Assembly (NCBI GenBank): GCA_012031875.1 | Contig: JAAUSZ010000008.1 | Location: forward strand, 1 to 47,972 | DNA: 47,972 bases | Source of the DNA: Desulfobacula sp. | GTDB taxonomy: Bacteria; Desulfobacterota; Desulfobacteria; Desulfobacterales; Desulfobacteraceae | Reading direction: 5' to 3' | Part shown: positions 8,098-18,150 of the stretch, in pieces | How the letters are laid out: every line of letters starts with the position of its first letter | Numbering within the stretch: position 1 is the first letter of the stretch | Notes under the pieces: model-generated | What the model saw: only the letters and a program-made list of their open reading frames with translations | What the model was told of the DNA's origin: nothing | Database searches by the model: none | Position numbers and translations under genes: made by a program

Positions 8098-9765
8098 ATG
8101 AAACAGATGATTCAAAAAACCGTGGCCGATGCCGTGAAAAAGGCATTTGAAAAAGGCCTGTTGCCGTCGGACCGGATGCCTGATATGGAAGTGGAAGAGC
8201 CCAGACACAAGGTCCATGGGGATTTTTCCACAAATATCGCCCTGGCCTCGGCATCCCTCCAGAAAATGCCGCCGCGGAAAATTGCCGAGGCCCTTGCTTC
8301 GACCATTGAGGCCGGGGATCTGATTGACAAGGTGGAAATAGCCGGCCCCGGATTCATCAATTTTTTCCTTTCCCATAAAGCCTGGCACCCGGTGGTGGAT
8401 GAGATTCTTGACCAGGATACAGCCTATGGCCGGTCCCATATCGGAAAAAATGAAAAGATTCAGGTGGAATTTGTCAGCTCCAATCCTACGGGTCCCCTGC
8501 ATGTGGGGCATGGCAGGGGGGCGGCTGTGGGCGATTCCGTCGGAAACATCCTTTCCTTTGCCGGGTTTGATGTCCAGAAGGAATATTATATCAATGATTC
8601 CGGCCGCCAGATCAGAACTCTGGGGACATCCGTCCGGCTGAGGCTGTTACAGAAGGCCGGGAAAACCGTCGATTTTCCAGAGGACTGTTATCAGGGCGAC
8701 TATATTAAGGATATTGCCGGTCTTATCCTTGAAAAAGAGGGAAAGGCCTTCATCCATAAAGATGAGAAAGAAGCTGTCGACGGATGCGCAAAATTTGCAG
8801 CCAAAATCATTCTCCAGGGCATTGAAGCGGATTTGACGAATTTCGGGGTCGGATTTGACCAGTGGTTCAGCGAGCAAAGCCTGTATGATTCCGGAAGGGT
8901 TCAGAAAGCCATTGATGAATTCAAGTCAACGGGCATGATTTATGAAGAAGACGGGGCCCTCTGGTTCAGGACCACGGATTTCGGGGATGAAAAAAACAGG
9001 GTGGTGGTTCGGAATAACGGGCTGGCCACGTATTTTGCCTCGGATATCGCCTATCATATGGAAAAGTTCGAGCGCGGTTTTGAAAGGATCATCGATGTCT
9101 GGGGCGCGGATCATCACGGCTATATTAAAAGAATCAACGCCGTTGTCGAGGCTTCGGGCCGGAAAAGCGAACAATTCCAGGTGATCCTGGTTCAGCTCGT
9201 CAACCTTCTCCGGGGAGGAAAGCCCTTCCAGATGTCCACCCGGGCAGGTGAATTCGTCACCTTGAAAGAAATTGTTGATGAGGTGGGAAAAGATGCAGCC
9301 AGATTCATGTTTTTAAGCCGCAGCTATGATTCCGGACTGGATTTCGATCTGGAACTGGCCAAGCAGAAAAATTCCGAAAACCCGGTCTATTATGTCCAGT
9401 ATGTCCACGCACGAATCACCGGGATCCTTTTAAAGGCAAAACAGGAAAATATCATTCCGGACATTGATTTCAAAAAAGGCGAGCATCTGAATCTTCTGAA
9501 TGAACAAGAAGAGGTGGCGCTTTTGAAAATTCTGCATACCTTCAGGCAGAATGTCGAGAAGAGCGCTTTAGAGTTGCATCCCCATGTGATTTTTAACTAT
9601 CTGATGAATCTTGCCGCGGCCTTTCACGGATATTATAACCGGCATAAGGTCATTACCGATGACAAGGATCAGACCCTGGCCCGGCTAAGCCTTGTTCTGG
9701 CTGTGAAAAAGGTGATCCGGAACGGCTTGACGCTTCTTGGGGTTTCCGCACCGGAAAGAATGTAG
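8098..9765 (+). CDS. argS: Arginyl-tRNA synthetase
   Basis: Class I aminoacyl-tRNA synthetase charging tRNA-Arg; 555 aa, normal length. The N-terminal Arg_tRNA_synt_N additional domain occupies about 1-95 ([13 protein letters not shown]). The HIGH motif is seen as [16 protein letters not shown] near residues 124-139, the KMSKS position as [11 protein letters not shown] near 377, and the C-terminal DALR anticodon-binding domain spans about 440-555. The ribosome site is weak (GAG 6 nt before ATG), and the gene lies 8 nt after its neighbour, consistent with translational coupling. It is followed 2 nt later by a SPOR-domain gene. The reading frame is intact, unlike many genes in this window. Confidence 0.97.
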   Translation: MKQMIQKTVADAVKKAFEKGLLPSDRMPDMEVEEPRHKVHGDFSTNIALASASLQKMPPRKIAEALASTIEAGDLIDKVEIAGPGFINFFLSHKAWHPVVDEILDQDTAYGRSHIGKNEKIQVEFVSSNPTGPLHVGHGRGAAVGDSVGNILSFAGFDVQKEYYINDSGRQIRTLGTSVRLRLLQKAGKTVDFPEDCYQGDYIKDIAGLILEKEGKAFIHKDEKEAVDGCAKFAAKIILQGIEADLTNFGVGFDQWFSEQSLYDSGRVQKAIDEFKSTGMIYEEDGALWFRTTDFGDEKNRVVVRNNGLATYFASDIAYHMEKFERGFERIIDVWGADHHGYIKRINAVVEASGRKSEQFQVILVQLVNLLRGGKPFQMSTRAGEFVTLKEIVDEVGKDAARFMFLSRSYDSGLDFDLELAKQKNSENPVYYVQYVHARITGILLKAKQENIIPDIDFKKGEHLNLLNEQEEVALLKILHTFRQNVEKSALELHPHVIFNYLMNLAAAFHGYYNRHKVITDDKDQTLARLSLVLAVKKVIRNGLTLLGVSAPERM

Positions 9766-9767
9766 CC

Positions 9768-10628
9768 ATGCCGGCCTTGAAAGGGATTCAAAGATATCTG
9801 ATCTATGCCTGTATTGCCGGAGGGATGTTTTTTCTGGGAGTTGTGGTGGGCCGGGGGACGTCTCCTGTGACCTTTGATACACAGGAGTTCTCAAAAAAGC
9901 TGGAAAAGATGGCCAATATCCCGCAAAAAGAGGCCGGTAAAAAAGTGGACCTTAAATTTTATGAAGACCTTGATCACCCCACCACTCAGGAAAGGCTGAT
10001 GCCCAAGGCTTCCATCCCTGAACCCGTACCTGAAAAGGAAGTGGTGAAAGAGGCCTCCGGGGAACCCGCAAAGGAGCCTGCAAAGGAACCCGTTAAAGAA
10101 CCTGTTAAAGAGGCGCCCAAGGAATCTGCTAAAGAGCCTGCCGCCGCGGTTACGGAACCGGTTCAGGAACCGGTGAAAGTCATTAAGAAGCTTTTGACCA
10201 AGGACCCTGCCAGGCTTGTCAAGAAAGAGCCTGCAAAGGAAGTTGTCCGGGAGCAGGCCAGGGCGCCTGAGAAACCCCCCGTCATCGAACCGGGAAAAGA
10301 AACGGGGATGGACAAGGACGATCTGAAGACGGAAAAAACCGATGAAGCGGCGAGCCAACCCCTGATCGGTTCCAAGGGGTCTTATACGATTCAGATCGCG
10401 GCTTACAAGAGCTTCCAGGAAGCGGTTTCAAAAATGTCTGACCTGGAGGAAAAAGGATTTCCGTCTTACCGGATCAAGGGGGAAAAGAACGGGATTCCCA
10501 TGTACAGGGTCAGGACCGGCCCCTTTGAAACCTATGATGCGGCAAAGGAATTCAAGGCCAGGCTGGATAAAGCCGGGATTGAGGCAATGATTATGAAAAG
10601 GGAGACCGATGAAGATATCAAAGAGTGA
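9768..10628 (+). CDS. SPOR-domain membrane protein with Lys-Glu-Pro repeat linker
   Basis: A 286-aa bitopic membrane protein. A single transmembrane helix lies near residues 11-29 (IYACIAGGMFFLGVVVG), followed by a long low-complexity periplasmic linker rich in KEP and EPA repeats (about 85-195), then a C-terminal SPOR domain (about 203-278, starting SYTIQIAAYKSFQEA and including YRVRTGPFETYDAAKEF). SPOR domains bind denuded peptidoglycan glycan strands at division sites, so a role at the septum or in wall remodelling is likely. Its start codon follows the argS stop by 2 nt and its end overlaps gatC by 20 nt, so it is locked in the operon. The same layout of SPOR next to argS is familiar from other deltaproteobacteria. 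Confidence 0.88.
   Translation: MPALKGIQRYLIYACIAGGMFFLGVVVGRGTSPVTFDTQEFSKKLEKMANIPQKEAGKKVDLKFYEDLDHPTTQERLMPKASIPEPVPEKEVVKEASGEPAKEPAKEPVKEPVKEAPKESAKEPAAAVTEPVQEPVKVIKKLLTKDPARLVKKEPAKEVVREQARAPEKPPVIEPGKETGMDKDDLKTEKTDEAASQPLIGSKGSYTIQIAAYKSFQEAVSKMSDLEEKGFPSYRIKGEKNGIPMYRVRTGPFETYDAAKEFKARLDKAGIEAMIMKRETDEDIKE
10061..10140 (+). repeat. Imperfect tandem repeats coding the KEP linker
   Basis: Short imperfect repeats of about 12 nt (variants of GAACCTGCAAAG / GAACCCGTTAAA) encode the Lys-Glu-Pro-Ala/Val linker of the SPOR protein. They are in frame and diverged at third positions, so they are coding repeats, not an array of spacers. Confidence 0.6.
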
Positions 10629-10896
10629 AGTCGAAAAGATAGCGCATCTTGCCCGGCTGGAAATTGAAGATGACCGGAAGGAAAAAATGGTGGAGCAATT
10701 GGGAAATATCCTCCAGTATATTGATAAATTGAAGGATGCCGATGTGGACGCTGCAAAAATGTCTTCCAAGGGGGCAGCCAAGGACAATGTACTCCGGGAG
10801 GACAGACCCGAGGCATCGCCGGGGCCTGTCATTACCTTGGCCAATGCCCCGGACCGGGATGATGATTTTTATGTGGTGCCGCGAGTCGTCAAATGA
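10609..10896 (+). CDS. gatC: Asp/Glu-tRNA amidotransferase subunit C
   Basis: GatC, the small stabilising subunit of the GatCAB amidotransferase that converts Glu-tRNA(Gln) or Asp-tRNA(Asn) to the amidated form. The 95-aa product has the family pattern VEKIAHLARLEIEDD at the N terminus, the LGNILQYIDKL helix, and a conserved end LREDRPE...DDFYVVPRVVK. Its ATG lies within the SPOR gene 3' end, with GGGAG 4 nt upstream, implying coupled translation. gatA follows 33 nt later. gatB is not in this window, which is common since it is often unlinked. Confidence 0.96.
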   Translation: MKISKSEVEKIAHLARLEIEDDRKEKMVEQLGNILQYIDKLKDADVDAAKMSSKGAAKDNVLREDRPEASPGPVITLANAPDRDDDFYVVPRVVK

Positions 10897-10929
10897 TGGA
10901 AACCTACCCGCAAGTGAGGATATGAACCC

Positions 10930-12402
10930 ATGGAATATCATGAACTGACAATTGGAAATGCCATGGAGAGGCTTGCCCGCCGTGAAATCTCTTCGGTTGA
11001 ACTGACCTCGGCCTTTTTCGACCGGATTGAAAAACATGAGGGCGGGATCGGGGCTTTCATTACCCTGGATCGGGACGGGGCCCTGGCGCAGGCAAAAAAA
11101 GCGGACCAGGACCTTGCTGCCGGCAGGGGTTCTGCATTGACGGGCATCCCTCTCGCCCTGAAAGATATTTTGTGCACCCAGGGGATAAAAACCACCTGTG
11201 GTTCCCGGATCCTTGAAAATTTTGTCCCCCGGTACGACGGGACCGTGGTTTCAAAATTAAAGGGGGAGGGCGCGGTTATCCTGGGCAAGACCAACCTGGA
11301 TGAATTTGCCATGGGGTCGTCTACGGAGAATTCAGCCTATAAAATCACCAGAAATCCCTGGAATCCGGATTATGTGCCGGGCGGGTCCAGCGGCGGTTCT
11401 GCCGCCGCCGTGGCGGCCCGGTTCTGCTGCGGGTCCATTGGGACGGATACCGGAGGTTCCATCCGGCAGCCGGCCTCCCATTGCGGGGTGGTGGGGATCA
11501 AACCCACCTATGGACGAGTCTCCCGGTTCGGCCTGGTGTCCTATGCCTCCTCCCTGGATCAGGCGGGGCCCATTACCCGGGATGTCCGGGATGCGGCCCT
11601 TCTTTTGAACGCCATATCCGGCCATGACAAGCTGGATTCCACCAGCGCCAAAATCCCTGTGCCGGATTTCACCCAGGCCCTGGACCAGTTTGACAAAGGG
11701 TCCCTGAAAGGGATGCGGGCCGGGATTCCAAAGGAATATGTATCGGCGGAAGGAATTGACCCTGAAGTGGAGAAGGTCTTTCATCATGCAAAAGAGGTTT
11801 TGCAGGACCTGGGGGTTGAGATCCGGGAAATCTCCCTGCCCCACGCGGAATATGTGGTGGCGGCCTATTATATCATTGCGCCCTGTGAGGCCAGTTCCAA
11901 TCTGGCCCGGTATGACGGGGTGAAATACGGGTTCAGGGACAGGTCTTCCGATGATCTCATGGACATGTACAAGAAAACCAAATCCAGGGGCTTCGGCCTA
12001 GAGGTGCAGCGCCGGATCATCATCGGCACCTATGCCCTTTCAGCGGGATACTATGATGCCTATTACGGCCGGGCCTCCAAGGTGAGAACCCTGATTGCCG
12101 ATGATTTTTCAAAGGCCTTTGAAACCTGTGACCTTATCCTGTCTCCCGTGGCCCCGGCCCCGGCCTTTAAAATCGGGGAAAAGACCGATGATCCCCTGAC
12201 CATGTACCTGACGGATATTTTTACGCTTTCGGCCAATATGGCCGGGATTCCCGGCATTTCCGTCCCTGCCGGATATTCTTCCCAGGGCCTGCCCGTCGGT
12301 ATCCAGATGATGGCCGGTAAATTTGATGAAATGTCCCTTTTAAGGGCGGGTTACGGATTTGAACAAAGTATCGGGTTAGCCCGGAAATTTCCGGACTTAT
12401 AA
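10930..12402 (+). CDS. gatA: Asp/Glu-tRNA amidotransferase subunit A (amidase)
   Basis: GatA, the glutaminase subunit of GatCAB, which frees ammonia from glutamine for tRNA-dependent amidation. The 490-aa product carries the amidase-signature Ser-cisSer-Lys triad: Lys in [10 protein letters not shown] (about residue 78), the cis-Ser in [11 protein letters not shown] (about 154) and the nucleophile in [13 protein letters not shown] (about 178). Length is normal. GAGGA lies 9 nt before the ATG. It sits directly after gatC, and a 64-aa gene begins 18 nt after its stop. The frame is intact. Confidence 0.97.
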   Translation: MEYHELTIGNAMERLARREISSVELTSAFFDRIEKHEGGIGAFITLDRDGALAQAKKADQDLAAGRGSALTGIPLALKDILCTQGIKTTCGSRILENFVPRYDGTVVSKLKGEGAVILGKTNLDEFAMGSSTENSAYKITRNPWNPDYVPGGSSGGSAAAVAARFCCGSIGTDTGGSIRQPASHCGVVGIKPTYGRVSRFGLVSYASSLDQAGPITRDVRDAALLLNAISGHDKLDSTSAKIPVPDFTQALDQFDKGSLKGMRAGIPKEYVSAEGIDPEVEKVFHHAKEVLQDLGVEIREISLPHAEYVVAAYYIIAPCEASSNLARYDGVKYGFRDRSSDDLMDMYKKTKSRGFGLEVQRRIIIGTYALSAGYYDAYYGRASKVRTLIADDFSKAFETCDLILSPVAPAPAFKIGEKTDDPLTMYLTDIFTLSANMAGIPGISVPAGYSSQGLPVGIQMMAGKFDEMSLLRAGYGFEQSIGLARKFPDL

Positions 12403-12420
12403 CCCAAGGGAGGTGTTCGG

Positions 12421-12615
12421 ATGTCAACCATCATGCCCCAGGGTGAAAAGCTCAAACATGCGGTTCAATGGATATCGGAAAAACGGACGGAAAATCCGGC
12501 CGGCAACCTTGCAAAACTTGTGGATGAGGCAAGTTTCAGATTTGATTTAAGCCCCAAGGATTCCGAATTCCTTCTCAGGTTTGTGAAGCATGACGACCGT
12601 CAGAATCCTGCCTGA
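12421..12615 (+). CDS. Small conserved-looking protein between gatA and mutL
   Basis: A 64-aa protein I cannot assign. It begins with a strong ribosome site (GGGAGG, 7 nt before ATG), reads through a predicted amphipathic helix (KLKHAVQWISEKRTENP) and a second helix with LAKLVDEASFRFDLSPKDSEFLL, and ends 26 nt inside mutL. The segment with DEASFRFDLSP recalls small helical proteins found near housekeeping genes in deltaproteobacteria. There are no cysteines or membrane segments. The good ribosome site and the overlap with mutL support a real gene whose translation feeds mutL translation. Confidence 0.62.
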   Translation: MSTIMPQGEKLKHAVQWISEKRTENPAGNLAKLVDEASFRFDLSPKDSEFLLRFVKHDDRQNPA

Positions 12616-14376
12616 ACTCCTGTCCAACCAGATTGCGGCCGGTGAAGTCGTTGAACGGCCTTCTGCCGTCGTCAAAGAGCTGGTTGAAAACAGTATTGAT
12701 GCCGGGGCCTCGGCCATTACCATTGAAATCGAAAAAAGCGGAAAATCCCTGATCCGGGTTTCCGATGACGGCATCGGGCTTTCAAGGGATGATGCGCTCC
12801 TGTCCATTGAGCGGTATGCCACCAGCAAGATTTTTAAAACCGAGGACCTGTTCTGCATTTCCACCATGGGCTTTCGCGGGGAGGCCCTGCCTTCCATTGC
12901 TTCGGTATCCAAATTCACCCTGGTGACTCGGCCTGAAAATAAAGATACCGGCACCCGGATTGAAATTCTCGGCGGAAAGGTCCGGAATGTTTCCGACGCG
13001 GGCGCGCCCGTGGGCACCATGGTTGAGGTCAAGGATCTTTTTTTCAACACCCCGGCCCGGAAAAAATTCCTGAAATCCGACAATACGGAAATCAGCCATA
13101 TCAGTGATGCCGTTGCCGGCATGGCCCTGGGGCATCCCCACATCCGCTTCCGGTTGTTTTCCAATAAAATGCTTCACAAAAACTTTCCTGCATCGGACAC
13201 TCTTTTCCCCAGGGCTGTCAACGTCCTTGGAACCGAGGTGTCCAAAAAAACGGCGGAGATCCACTATTCCGGCGCCGGCCTCACCCTCACCGGGTATTGC
13301 GTCCTTCCCGATCTGGTCCGGAATACGGGGTCGCGGATTTTTCTCTTTGTGAACCGCCGCCTGGTCCATGACCGGGGGCTCATTTCCGCCATCTTCCAGG
13401 GGTACCGGGGAAGGCTCATGAAGGGCAAATACCCCATGGTGGTGCTGTTTATCGAGATCCCCTTTGATGCCGTGGATGTCAATGTCCATCCCACCAAGCG
13501 GGAGGTCCGGTTTTTTAACCCTCAGGAAGTTTATGAAGCTGTTTGCCGGGCCGTTGACCATGCCTTGTCCCATACCCGGAAAGAGGTTTTTCAGGAGAGA
13601 GAGGGCCAAAGGCCGCTCCTTTCCCGGGAGTTTTATTCCGAGGGCTCCGTGCCGGTCCGGGAAGATGATTTCCCCAGGGTGGAACAAAGGGCCGTGGCCT
13701 GGGGAGAAAGCCTTGCGAATAAAGCGGCTGAAACGGAACCAGCCGGGGATCTTCCCCCTAGTATTCCGGAACCCGGCCTTGATCCCATGTTCCATCCGGC
13801 CCCGCCCAGGATCCTGGGCCAGGTTTTGGGAACCTATATCCTGGCCGAGTCCGGAGAAGGCCTCCTGCTCATTGACCAGCATGCAGCCCATGAAAGGGTC
13901 GTATATGAGGCTTTGAAAAAAAGAGTCACTGCTTCAGGTATGGCCGGACAGACCCTTCTGGTTCCCGAAACCCTGGAACTGAGCCACAAGGAAGCCGATA
14001 TCCTCCTGGGCCTTCTCCCCTATCTTTCTTCCCTGGGGATTGAGGTGGAACCCTTTGGCGGGACCACCTTTATCATCAAAGCCGTCCCTTCCATAATTTC
14101 TCAAAAAGCCATGGCCCCGATCCTAACGGAGATCATTGAAACCAGCCTCATGGACAAAATGAATTTTCAAAGGACCGGTGGCTGGATGAATGCCTCATCC
14201 TCATGGCCTGCCACAAAGCCGTCCGGGCCAATTTGAGGATGAATGCCTTGGAAATGCAGAGCCTTTTAAAGGATTTGGAAAACTGTGAGAATCCCCTGCA
14301 CTGCCCCCATGGCCGGCCCATTCGGGTGACCCTGTCGAAAAACGATCTGGAGAAACTGTTTAAGCGGATTGTCTGA
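12590..14376 (+). CDS. mutL: DNA mismatch repair protein MutL (frameshifted near the end)
   Basis: MutL, the GHKL ATPase that links MutS mismatch recognition to strand incision. N-terminal motifs: VENSIDAGA, SDDGIGL and TMGFRGEALPSI (residues about 36-100). The C-terminal endonuclease signature DQHAAHERVVYE matches DQHAX2EX4E, so this MutL should nick DNA itself, as in bacteria lacking MutH. Reading breaks in AATTTTCAAAG near 14162-14172; a one-base shift restores DRWLDECLILMACHKAVRAN and a proper end (LHCPHGRP...LFKRIV) at the stop 14374-14376, giving about 594 aa. The start overlaps the 64-aa gene by 26 nt and lacks a strong ribosome site, consistent with coupling. It is the last gene of the operon and converges on a glycosyltransferase gene. 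Confidence 0.92.
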
Positions 14377-14414
14377 CGGGCTTTTCAGCCGTCATTGCCT
14401 TGGCGTGTGAAAGC

Positions 14415-15540
14415 TCATTCCGGATCACCCAGGAAATCCCGGTAAACGGCCAGGATCTTATTTCCCATGGCATCTATGGTGTGATGGGTGTTGACCATCC
14501 TGAAGGCTTTTTCAACCCTGTCTGCGGCTCCCTCATCCAAGGTCTGTAAAAGCTTTTCCGCAAGGTCCGCCTCATCGCCGGCCCGGAAAAGGAGCCCTGT
14601 ATCCCCGTGGCGGATGATATCCGGGATTCCCCCGCTCATGGATCCGATGACCGGGCATCGGGCATACATGGCTTCCAGGACGGACTGGGGAATGCCCTCA
14701 AAGGGAATGCCGTTGATATCGCGGGAGGCCAGCATCTTGCCGTCCAAAGCCCTGTAATAGGGCCAGACCTCTTCCCTGAATCCCGCAAAATGAACCCTGG
14801 ATTCCATATCCAGGTCCTTGCAAGGGTTCTGAGCATTTCCAGGTATTCACCGGTGCCGGTGCCGATGACGGCAAGGTGATGGGGGATTTGGCCGGCAACC
14901 CGGTGAAAGGCCCGGAGGATGAGGTCAACCCCCTTGTCATGGGAGACCCGGCCCACAAAGCCGACGAACCGGGTGGCCGGGTCAAGGCTGAATTCCCCGG
15001 CCAGGTTTTCCCGGGCCTGATCTTTTCAATGAGGCCTTTTGGCGGGATGATCCCGGAAGAAAGGGTCTGAATCCGCTCCTTTGGGATGCCCAGGGTTTGG
15101 ATGAGCCGGCGGGTGGTATAATCGGCTGTGGTAAAGATATAGTCGCACAGGCGGTTGTACAGCAGGGTATTGTGCAGGGATGATCCGACATGGGCGCTGA
15201 TGTGCCGGGACAGGATCCGCAGGGGAATCCCCATGCCCACGGCCGCGGACAGGGCGATTTTGGAATCCTCGTTTCCATGGGTATTCAGGACCTGGGGCCT
15301 GAATTTTTTGAACAGGGCCCGCAAGGAAAAGAAGTCCCTTGCCAGGCTGGTCCTTTTAAAAGCCGCATCCCGGGTCAAAAAGCCCTTTGCTTTTGATTTA
15401 TCGTACAACGGCGTGTTCCGGGGAGCCACAATCATGATCTCGTGACCCTTTTCCGCCATCCAGCAGGCCTCGTTGAAGATCCGTTTTTCAAGCCCGCCGA
15501 ACTGGGTATGGCAGGTGGTATGAATGATTTTGATTCCCAT
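14415..15540 (-). CDS. GT4 glycosyltransferase (two frameshifts)
   Basis: Family 4 (GT-B) glycosyltransferase of about 375 aa, reconstructed over two single-base frameshifts. N-terminal half: HTTCHTQFGGLEKRIFNEA, LNTHGNEDSKIA and a SRHISAHVGSSLHN segment. C-terminal half: FVGRVSHDKGVDLILRAF, IGTGTGEYLEML, and the donor-binding EGIPQSVLEAMYARCPVI with the E-x7-E-like element. The breaks are at the T-run near 15022-15026 (one base short) and near 14815-14822. It is the last gene of the seven-gene minus-strand glycan operon; its start lies 21 nt after the end of the deacetylase-like gene. The sugar is unknown. Confidence 0.82.
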
Positions 15541-15561
15541 GGGGCAGGCCGCCGGTCCTTT

Positions 15562-16355
15562 TCAGCAATGAGGGTATGAAATGAGATCTTTATAGGTGAT
15601 TTTTCGGATCTGCCCGCATCCTGCGAAAAGCTCAAGCAGAGATTCAAGCAGGAGAAAAGCCGGATCATTCATGCACATATGGTGGAGCATGATGCCGCAG
15701 GTCCGGGAGGCCAGCCCTGTTTTGAATTCCTCCAGGAGCTTTTGCGAGCCCTCTTGGGCCGATATTTCCTTCCGGGTGTGCAGGTCCGCATGAATGGGAA
15801 TATCCAAAAGCCCTTCCGGCGCAGCCGGAACACTGCCAAGGCTTCTGGAGACGGCGGCGAACCCGGTTTTTTCAACATCATCAGGGCATCCCTGCTGCAT
15901 CGGTTCCAGGGAGGGGTGAAGACCGGGGTCAGGTCCTTCCCCATAATGGTTTCCAGCCTTTCCCGCCCCTTTATCAAATCATTTAAAACAACCCGGGCCG
16001 TCCGGGCCGGGCCGAATTCCTGCTTTTTTCCCTGGGGTTCATAATTCATATGCCTGTATCCGTGCATATGCCAGCAAAAAAGATCCCGCCCTTTTTCCCG
16101 GAATTCGGCCATGGCCTCCCACCGTTTTGGGGTCAGCCAGGCCGGAACCACGGCCAGGCACAGGGGGACTTGATATTTTAAAAACAGGCCCATCATTCTT
16201 GAAAAATTTTTGGACGGCGCTGCAATATCATCGGCCCTGAAAAAAATCTTGATTTCCTGGCCGGCCGGTGCCGTCCGAAGCTGTTCCCGGACCCCGTCTC
16301 TTATTTTTCCGAGCAGGCCGGGGTCCTGGGACTGATAGATACCGGATATCTTCAT
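15562..16355 (-). CDS. Polysaccharide deacetylase-like protein (frameshifted)
   Basis: A protein of about 264 aa with a NodB/DUF2334-like deacetylase pattern. Seen: FFRADDIAAPSKNF, giving an Asp-Asp metal or catalytic pair near residues 41-42; an HxxxxH-type block HMHGYRH near 97-103; and TPVFTPPWNRC near 144-154. Reading breaks at the T6 run 15867-15872 (AAAAAA on the coding strand); adding one A restores LKKTGFAAVSRSLGS and a normal end at 15562. There is no signal peptide, so it would act on a cytoplasmic precursor, perhaps an N-acetylated sugar intermediate. It starts 1 nt after the upstream glycosyltransferase stop, a tight operon junction. Confidence 0.72.
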
Positions 16356-16356
16356 G

Positions 16357-17497
16357 CTATCGGCTCCTCATCCATTTCATGGTGTTGACGGCCCCGTCCA
16401 GATCCAGTTTCGGTCCCGGGGGGCCGGGTTGCATATTCAGGGCCGCCTCCATTTTCCGGGCCAAGACCGACGGGTCCAGATCCGGGTCCTCCAGCAGGGT
16501 GATGGGGGCGAACTCGGACAGTTTCACGGCCCTCTCCCTTTGTTCCCGGTTCTGGTCAAAGGGCCGGACCAGGGCCGGCACCCCTGCGGCCACAATATTC
16601 ATACAGGTATTATACCCGGCCATGCTGACGGAAAGATCCGAGGCCCCCAGGAGGGAGACAAAATCCGGGGTGAATTCCCGGATACTGATCCTGTCATTTT
16701 CAAAGGATCGGAGATCATCCTGATCTTCCCGGTTCATATAGGGGCCGGTATAGACTTTCAGGATCAGGTTTCCCGGACAGGCTCCGGAAGGCCCGGACCG
16801 TTGCCTTGAGCAGGGGCGCTCCCACATTTCCTCCGCCCGCACTGGCGGTAATGAGCCGCCGGTCCGGCCCATGCTCCTCTTTGATCTGCCGGACTTTTTC
16901 CGGGTCCGGCCTAGGGGTCACAAACCCGGTGTAAACCAGGGGGATTTTGATTTTATCCATTCCTGGAAAGGTGACGTCCAGTTTGATGAGCCTGGGATCG
17001 GAATGGATCAGGACGGCGTCAAACCAGGTATGAAGCGCCTGGATGACCCGGGTTTCATATTTAGTCGGATTTTTTTTCTCCACCAGGATGTCCCTCAGGC
17101 TGCACACCACCTTGCAGTTGATGTCCTGCCGGGCCCTGATGAAATCCAGGGCCGGAATCAATTCAAATTCAAAGGCTTTCCGGCCAAAGGGGTAAAGCTC
17201 CACCAGGAAAAAATCCGGTTTTTCGGTATGGATAAGATCCAGCAGGATGGTCTTGCGTTCAAGCTTGACCGCTTCCAGGTCCCGGCAGGGGTCCACACAG
17301 TGAAGGGTGCTGAAGGCGGGGTCCATCATGAGACCCGGCAACGCCACCTGTCTCACATGGCCGGGCAGCAGGGCCTGGACCTGGTCTCCGCCGGTCACCA
17401 GGATCACGTCAAAATCCTTCATGGCCCTTGCAATTTCAAGGGTCCTGAAAAAATGTCCCACCCCCAGTACATGCTGGCAATAGATGACGACTTTCAT
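16357..17497 (-). CDS. MurG/COG4671-like glycosyltransferase (frameshifted)
   Basis: GT-B glycosyltransferase similar to the MurG C-terminal family and COG4671, about 380 aa. Seen: CQHVLGVGHFFRTLEIARAM at the N terminus (GxGH plus R, the nucleotide-sugar transferase loop), VCSLRDILVEKK, ITASAGGGNVG at the domain junction, and the C-terminal SDLSVSMAGYNTCMNIVAAG, typical of the donor pocket. One extra base in the C-run 16772-16774 breaks the frame after residue 240; removing it joins SLSG to NLILKVYTGPYMN. It is a relative of the first gene of the operon (20472-21737), so the locus has two members of this family. Confidence 0.8.
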
Positions 17498-17532
17498 AAT
17501 TTATCCCTGTTCTCCATGTCCATGAGCGCCTT

Positions 17533-18150
17533 TCATGAAATTCCGTCCCCGGGGGTCAACCGGAGGCGGTTGATCCTTTGGATCCGGATGTTTCCCTCCC
17601 AGGTCAGGTCGTGGAGGCAATAATCCTTTAATATGGGGAGTTCACCCGGCCCGAAGGTTCTTTTTAAGGCGTCATAGATCACCGTCTTGATCACACTCTG
17701 GTGGGTGACCACCAGGATATATTGGTTTTCATAAATCTTTGCCGCCCGTTCAAAAGCCGTTTTCACCCGCTCCAGGACCCCGGTCCTGGATTCCCCTCCG
17801 GGCGGGCGGAACCCCCAGCCCCGGGATTCCTGGAATTCAACGGCCCCGGGGTCCGATTTTCTGATATCGTTTATTTTTCGTCCTTCCCAGTCCCCAAAGT
17901 CCTGTTCCCGGAGATCCGGTTCACGGAAAACCGGGATTCCCATCTTATCCGAAAGGATCAGGGCGGTTTCCCCTGCCCTGATCAGAGGGCTGGACAGGAT
18001 CAGGTCAAAGGGTTCGGGTTTCAGGATCTCCCCCCAGCGAACCGCCTCCTCTTTCCCTTCCGGGCTCAGGGGGATGTCGGAGCTGCCCTGGATTCTCTTT
18101 TCCAGGTTCCATGGGGTTCTGGCATGGCGGATCAATCCCAGTCGGATCAT
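17533..18150 (-). CDS. Histidine phosphatase superfamily protein
   Basis: A 205-aa phosphoglycerate-mutase-like phosphatase. The catalytic motif is LIRHARTPWN (phospho-His at residue 9), the acid block is EQDFGDWEG near residues 84-92, and the second His lies in VVTHQSVIK near 155. It has no signal peptide. The start codon abuts the TAA of the upstream glycosyltransferase (18151-18153), and it is 35 nt from the next gene, so it is part of the glycan operon. In such loci this fold often removes phosphate from a sugar-phosphate intermediate, as with other pathway-dedicated family members; the substrate here is inferred, not shown. Confidence 0.87.
   Translation of the reverse strand: MIRLGLIRHARTPWNLEKRIQGSSDIPLSPEGKEEAVRWGEILKPEPFDLILSSPLIRAGETALILSDKMGIPVFREPDLREQDFGDWEGRKINDIRKSDPGAVEFQESRGWGFRPPGGESRTGVLERVKTAFERAAKIYENQYILVVTHQSVIKTVIYDALKRTFGPGELPILKDYCLHDLTWEGNIRIQRINRLRLTPGDGIS

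Noticed and set aside
10061-10140. Short repeats looking like a repeat array
   Set aside because: They are in-frame, diverged codons for a KEP-rich linker; there are no spacers.
9891-10358. 155-codon antisense frame rich in Phe, Leu and Arg
   Set aside because: It is the complement of the KEP linker; composition is low-complexity and there is no ribosome site.
10609-12402. Absence of gatB as a sign of a broken amidotransferase
   Set aside because: gatB is often unlinked, and both gatC and gatA are intact.
14374-14396. TGACGG...CCGTCA hairpin between mutL and the glycan operon
   Set aside because: Short stem without a T-tract on either side; too weak to call a terminator.
16354-16809. Long plus-strand frames across the glycan operon
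   Set aside because: They are antisense to well-defined glycosyltransferase genes; high GC keeps these frames open by chance.
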